Shown: positions 61,408 to 64,000 of the stretch, piece after piece
Numbering within the stretch: the stretch's first letter is position 1
How the letters are laid out: each line of letters opens with the position of its first letter
Assembly: GCA_017456145.1 (NCBI GenBank)
Contig: JAFTJZ010000026.1
Coordinates: 62,001-126,000 of the forward strand
Source: Clostridia bacterium
GTDB lineage: Bacteria > Bacillota > Clostridia > Oscillospirales > CAG-272
Direction of reading: 5' to 3'
DNA: 64,000 bases
Notes under the pieces: model-generated
Databases searched by the model: none
Seen by the model: only the letters and a program-made list of their open reading frames with translations
Told to the model about the DNA's origin: nothing
Position numbers and translations under genes: made by a program

Positions 61408-63210
61408 TTATTTCTTGAACAGCGGACCGTAAGCGGCGCAGGCGCGGTAATCCTGTCCTTCCTTGTCCGAGCCGAATGCGTTCCAAACGGCGGGACGGAA
61501 GATGTCCTTCTCAGGGACGTTGTGCATGCATACGGGAATCCGCAGCATAGAGCACAGCGTGATCAGATCGGCACCGATGTGACCATAGCTGATGGCACCG
61601 TGGTTAGCGCCCCAATGGTTCATGACCTCATAAGCATTCTCAAAGGGAGAGCCCTCCTTGCCGTCACAGCGGGGAACGAACCAAGTGCAGGGCCAGGTGT
61701 AGTCGGTGCGTTTCCAGAGAACATCGTTGACGTCATCCGGGAGGTCGACCGTCCAGCCCTCAGCGATCTGGAGCACGGGCCCGAGATTCTTGACCATATT
61801 CAAGCGGATCATGGTACAGGGAATTTCCGCCTTGGTGACAAAGCGGGAGGAGAAACCGCCGCCGCGGAAGTAACCCGCATCGGCAGGGGCCCATTCGGTC
61901 GCACTCATAATGGCCGCCTGATCGGCGTCAGTGATCTCATACCAGCGTTTCATGATCGGCTGTCCGTTTTCGTCGGTTGCACGGCAGTTGGCATCAAGAC
62001 AAGCAGCACCCGAGTTGATCAGGTGAATAAAGCCGTCAGCCTCGGCAGCCTTGCCCTCAATGGCGTAGCCCGTCGCGCGTTTGACCGCCTCACCAGACCA
62101 ATAGGTGCGAACGTCTGCAAAGATCTGTGCACGGTTGGTCAGAAGTTTCATGAACATCATGCCGATGCCGTTGAGCGTGTCGTTCTCAGTCGCAAGAATA
62201 TAAGGCTCGCGCGCACCGTTCCAGTCAAAGGACGTGTTGAGAATCGATTCGCCGAAGTCGCAGTTGGGATAGAAGTCGGTCCACTGTCTTTGACCTTGGA
62301 AACCTGCGGCAAGGGCGTTGTGACCGACCGCCTCCTCCTCGCAGCCCGCGGGGAGATTTTTGTTTCCGTTCATCAGATCCTTAATAATGACCGCCATCAG
62401 AACGCAGAACTCAAAATCCTTCTTCTTTTGCTCCTCGCTCTTTTGCAGCTCGGGGGGATTCTTGTCAAAGCCGAGCTTGCAGACGCGGCTTGCCCACTGC
62501 AATGCACGGGCGTATTCCTCCTCGTCGTAGATCTTTTCTGTCATGCGGCGGATGATCTCGACCTCATCCACGGATTCTACGCGCATTCCGAGATAATCCT
62601 CAATAAAGTTGACGTCGATCTGGGAGCCGGCGATGCCCATGCAAAGAGAACCGATCTGCAGATACGATTTACCGCGCATGGTTGCGGCAGCGACGGCGGC
62701 ACGACCGAAACGGAGAATCTTCTCCTGCACGTCCGCGGGAATGGAGGTGTCGCTCATGTCCTGCACGTCGTGCCCGTAGATGCCGAAGGCGGGAAGCCCT
62801 TTCTGCGCGTGTGCAGCAAGGACGGCAGCAAGATAAACCGCGCCCGGGCGCTCGGTGCCGTTAAAGCCCCAGACCCCCTTGATGGTGTGAGAATCCATAT
62901 CCATGGTCTCAGAGCCGTAGCACCAACAGGGTGTGACGGTCAGCGTGATCTCCACGCCCTCCCGACGGAATTTTTCTGCGCAGGCAGCTGCCTCGGCTAC
63001 GCGACCGATGGTCGTGTCTGCGATGACGACGCGAACGGGCTCGCCGTTGGAGTAGCGTAAATTTTCGGTGAGCAGCTTGGCGGCACTTTTTGCCATATTC
63101 ATGGTCTGCTCCTCAAGGGATTCGCGTACACGGAGCGCACCGCGACGCCCATCGATGGTGGGGCGAATACCGATTACGGGATATTCACCGATCAATCTGC
63201 TGTTGGCCAT
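61408..63210 (-). CDS. fucI: L-fucose isomerase
   Basis: FucI converts L-fucose to L-fuculose using manganese. The 600-aa protein is near the family's usual 590. It begins with [24 protein letters not shown], a hallmark N-terminus, and has [26 protein letters not shown], and the [30 protein letters not shown] active-site region. A late [14 protein letters not shown] supplies the catalytic-region His. It is alone on its transcript and divergent from an AraC regulator. No fuculokinase or fuculose-phosphate aldolase is in the window. Confidence 0.95.
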   Translation of the reverse strand: MANSRLIGEYPVIGIRPTIDGRRGALRVRESLEEQTMNMAKSAAKLLTENLRYSNGEPVRVVIADTTIGRVAEAAACAEKFRREGVEITLTVTPCWCYGSETMDMDSHTIKGVWGFNGTERPGAVYLAAVLAAHAQKGLPAFGIYGHDVQDMSDTSIPADVQEKILRFGRAAVAAATMRGKSYLQIGSLCMGIAGSQIDVNFIEDYLGMRVESVDEVEIIRRMTEKIYDEEEYARALQWASRVCKLGFDKNPPELQKSEEQKKKDFEFCVLMAVIIKDLMNGNKNLPAGCEEEAVGHNALAAGFQGQRQWTDFYPNCDFGESILNTSFDWNGAREPYILATENDTLNGIGMMFMKLLTNRAQIFADVRTYWSGEAVKRATGYAIEGKAAEADGFIHLINSGAACLDANCRATDENGQPIMKRWYEITDADQAAIMSATEWAPADAGYFRGGGFSSRFVTKAEIPCTMIRLNMVKNLGPVLQIAEGWTVDLPDDVNDVLWKRTDYTWPCTWFVPRCDGKEGSPFENAYEVMNHWGANHGAISYGHIGADLITLCSMLRIPVCMHNVPEKDIFRPAVWNAFGSDKEGQDYRACAAYGPLFKK

Positions 63211-63278
63211 ATTATAGCCCTCCTTTGAAAATCTTTGCTTATTTTGCAGTGTTTTTACATTCGATCTGCAAAAATATC

Positions 63279-63307
63279 TTGACTTTATTATAAATATGCG
63301 TTACAAT
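63279..63307 (+). promoter_or_regulatory. Promoter of the divergent AraC regulator
   Basis: TTGACT (63279-63284), a 17-bp spacer and TACAAT (63302-63307). Confidence 0.8.
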
Positions 63308-63315
63308 ATTTGCAA
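63287..63315 (-). promoter_or_regulatory. fucI promoter, overlapping the divergent araC-type promoter
   Basis: On the minus strand, TTGCAA (63315-63310), a 17-bp spacer and TATAAT (63292-63287). It physically overlaps the plus-strand promoter at 63279-63307. Confidence 0.75.
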
Positions 63316-63372
63316 TAAAGGAAATCCACAAAAAACTTAACAAACCACACATTTACGTGTCGGAGGTGCGAT

Positions 63373-64000
63373 ATGAGCGAGAAATTTATGAATGAAAACA
63401 GTATCGACAACATCATCGGTCAGCATAATTATGCAGTTGCATTTGCCGAGAGAAGGGATATCGGTGAGGAATGGAATCGCGTTGAATGGAACGTGCGGCA
63501 TCATCATATCGGGCTGCATCGACTGTATTTTCGCACGGATACCACGGGATGTCGTGCGGTGGTGCACCTGACAGATTGTGAGCTTGAGCTGCTGCCGGGA
63601 TATGTTTACTTTGTACCTGCCTACTCGGTGCGCCAGAGCGAGCTGGAGGGGGAAATGAGCAAGTATTACATTCATTTTCAGGCGGATTCTCTGATATTTG
63701 ATCTGTACCGCTATCTGTCCGGTAAATATTCTGTTCCTGCGGATCATATGACGGAGGCGCTGTTTCAAACGGTGATTCAAAATTATACGCGAAATTCTCC
63801 GGATGCCTTTATGCGTGTGCAGGGAGCGATGTCGCTGCTGTTATCATCGTTTTTTGCAGAGCCGTTTATTGATAGGAAAAATCTGGTCCGATTTGAGGGC
63901 GTGCTGCATTATATTCGCGCACATTTTCGGGAAAAGATCACCTTATCTGAGCTTTCCTCGCTGATGAACATCAGCACCATGTATTTTTCCAACTCCTTCA
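63373..64000 (+). CDS. AraC-family regulator (3' end beyond window)
   Basis: The first 209 codons are present. They encode an AraC-type cupin sensing domain (about 20-140, with VRHHHIGLHRLYFR and ELELLPGYVYFVPAYS) and the start of the HTH pair (VLHYIRAHFREKITLSELSSLMNISTMYFSNSF). The second HTH is cut off. Its divergence from fucI with overlapping promoters suggests a fucose-responsive activator of fucI. The ATG at 63373 has CGGAGGTG. Confidence 0.87.
   Translation, partial: MSEKFMNENSIDNIIGQHNYAVAFAERRDIGEEWNRVEWNVRHHHIGLHRLYFRTDTTGCRAVVHLTDCELELLPGYVYFVPAYSVRQSELEGEMSKYYIHFQADSLIFDLYRYLSGKYSVPADHMTEALFQTVIQNYTRNSPDAFMRVQGAMSLLLSSFFAEPFIDRKNLVRFEGVLHYIRAHFREKITLSELSSLMNISTMYFSNSF

Noticed and set aside
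61267..63060. A 597-codon plus-strand open frame
   Set aside because: It lies wholly antisense to fucI, whose frame has a clear family match, ribosome binding site and terminator. The antisense frame shows no recognisable domain and starts in the hairpin region.

Overview
The window reads as chromosomal DNA of a Gram-positive anaerobe of the Bacillota, most likely class Clostridia and probably gut-associated. The evidence is the rpsB-tsf-pyrH-frr-uppS-cdsA-dxr-rseP-ispG-polC order (with a PolC-type replicase), a lysine riboswitch, a T-box leader, a YlmC/YmxH sporulation-family gene, strong TTGACA-17-TATAAT promoters with AGGAGG-type ribosome binding sites, and several catabolic loci for plant or host sugars. 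No phage, transposase, CRISPR array or rRNA gene was seen. The species cannot be named from this sequence.

Layout. 1-3.1 kb (minus): dapA-dapB behind a lysine riboswitch, then argF. 3.2-8.3 kb (plus): class II fructose-bisphosphate aldolase, tRNA-Leu(CAA), a PcrA/UvrD helicase, a Nudix hydrolase and an AraC/GyrI-like regulator. 8.3-10.4 kb (minus): a glycosyltransferase and a ThuA-like protein. 10.5-17.2 kb (plus): a hexuronate operon (uxuA, SDR mannonate/fructuronate oxidoreductase, two sugar-isomerase-like TIM barrels, a Gfo/Idh/MocA dehydrogenase) ending in a beta-helix lipoprotein. 17.3-20.5 kb: a P-type-ATPase-like protein that has lost essentially every catalytic motif, followed by a YlmC/YmxH gene. 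20.6-20.8 kb: two 72-bp palindromic repeats. 21-34 kb: the translation, envelope, isoprenoid and replication cluster.

34-44 kb holds two exported metallophosphoesterases, a polysaccharide deacetylase, a flippase, rplS and an ECF sigma factor with a membrane partner. 42.4-46 kb (minus) is a heterodimeric ABC exporter with one degenerate ATP site. 46.2-49.3 kb (minus) is an Lrp/AsnC regulator plus aminotransferase behind a T-box, then birA. 49.4-56 kb (plus) is a large orphan ABC-2-like membrane protein and a four-gene operon with a cytoplasmic GH29-type fucosidase. 56-60.3 kb (minus) is an AbrB-like regulator with a transporter, then an ADP-ribosylglycohydrolase/DUF1846 pair. 60.6-64 kb has ssrA (tmRNA), a hairpin-rich spacer, L-fucose isomerase, and a divergent AraC regulator cut by the window edge.

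The catabolic parts fit together. The uxu operon would feed hexuronates toward 2-keto-3-deoxygluconate. The fucosidase operon and fucI/AraC locus would release and isomerise fucose-like sugars. Fructose-bisphosphate aldolase sits in central glycolysis. The most unusual items are the motif-dead P-type ATPase homologue, the twin palindromic repeats, and a T-box whose best-read specifier is an arginine codon although it precedes a regulator/aminotransferase pair.
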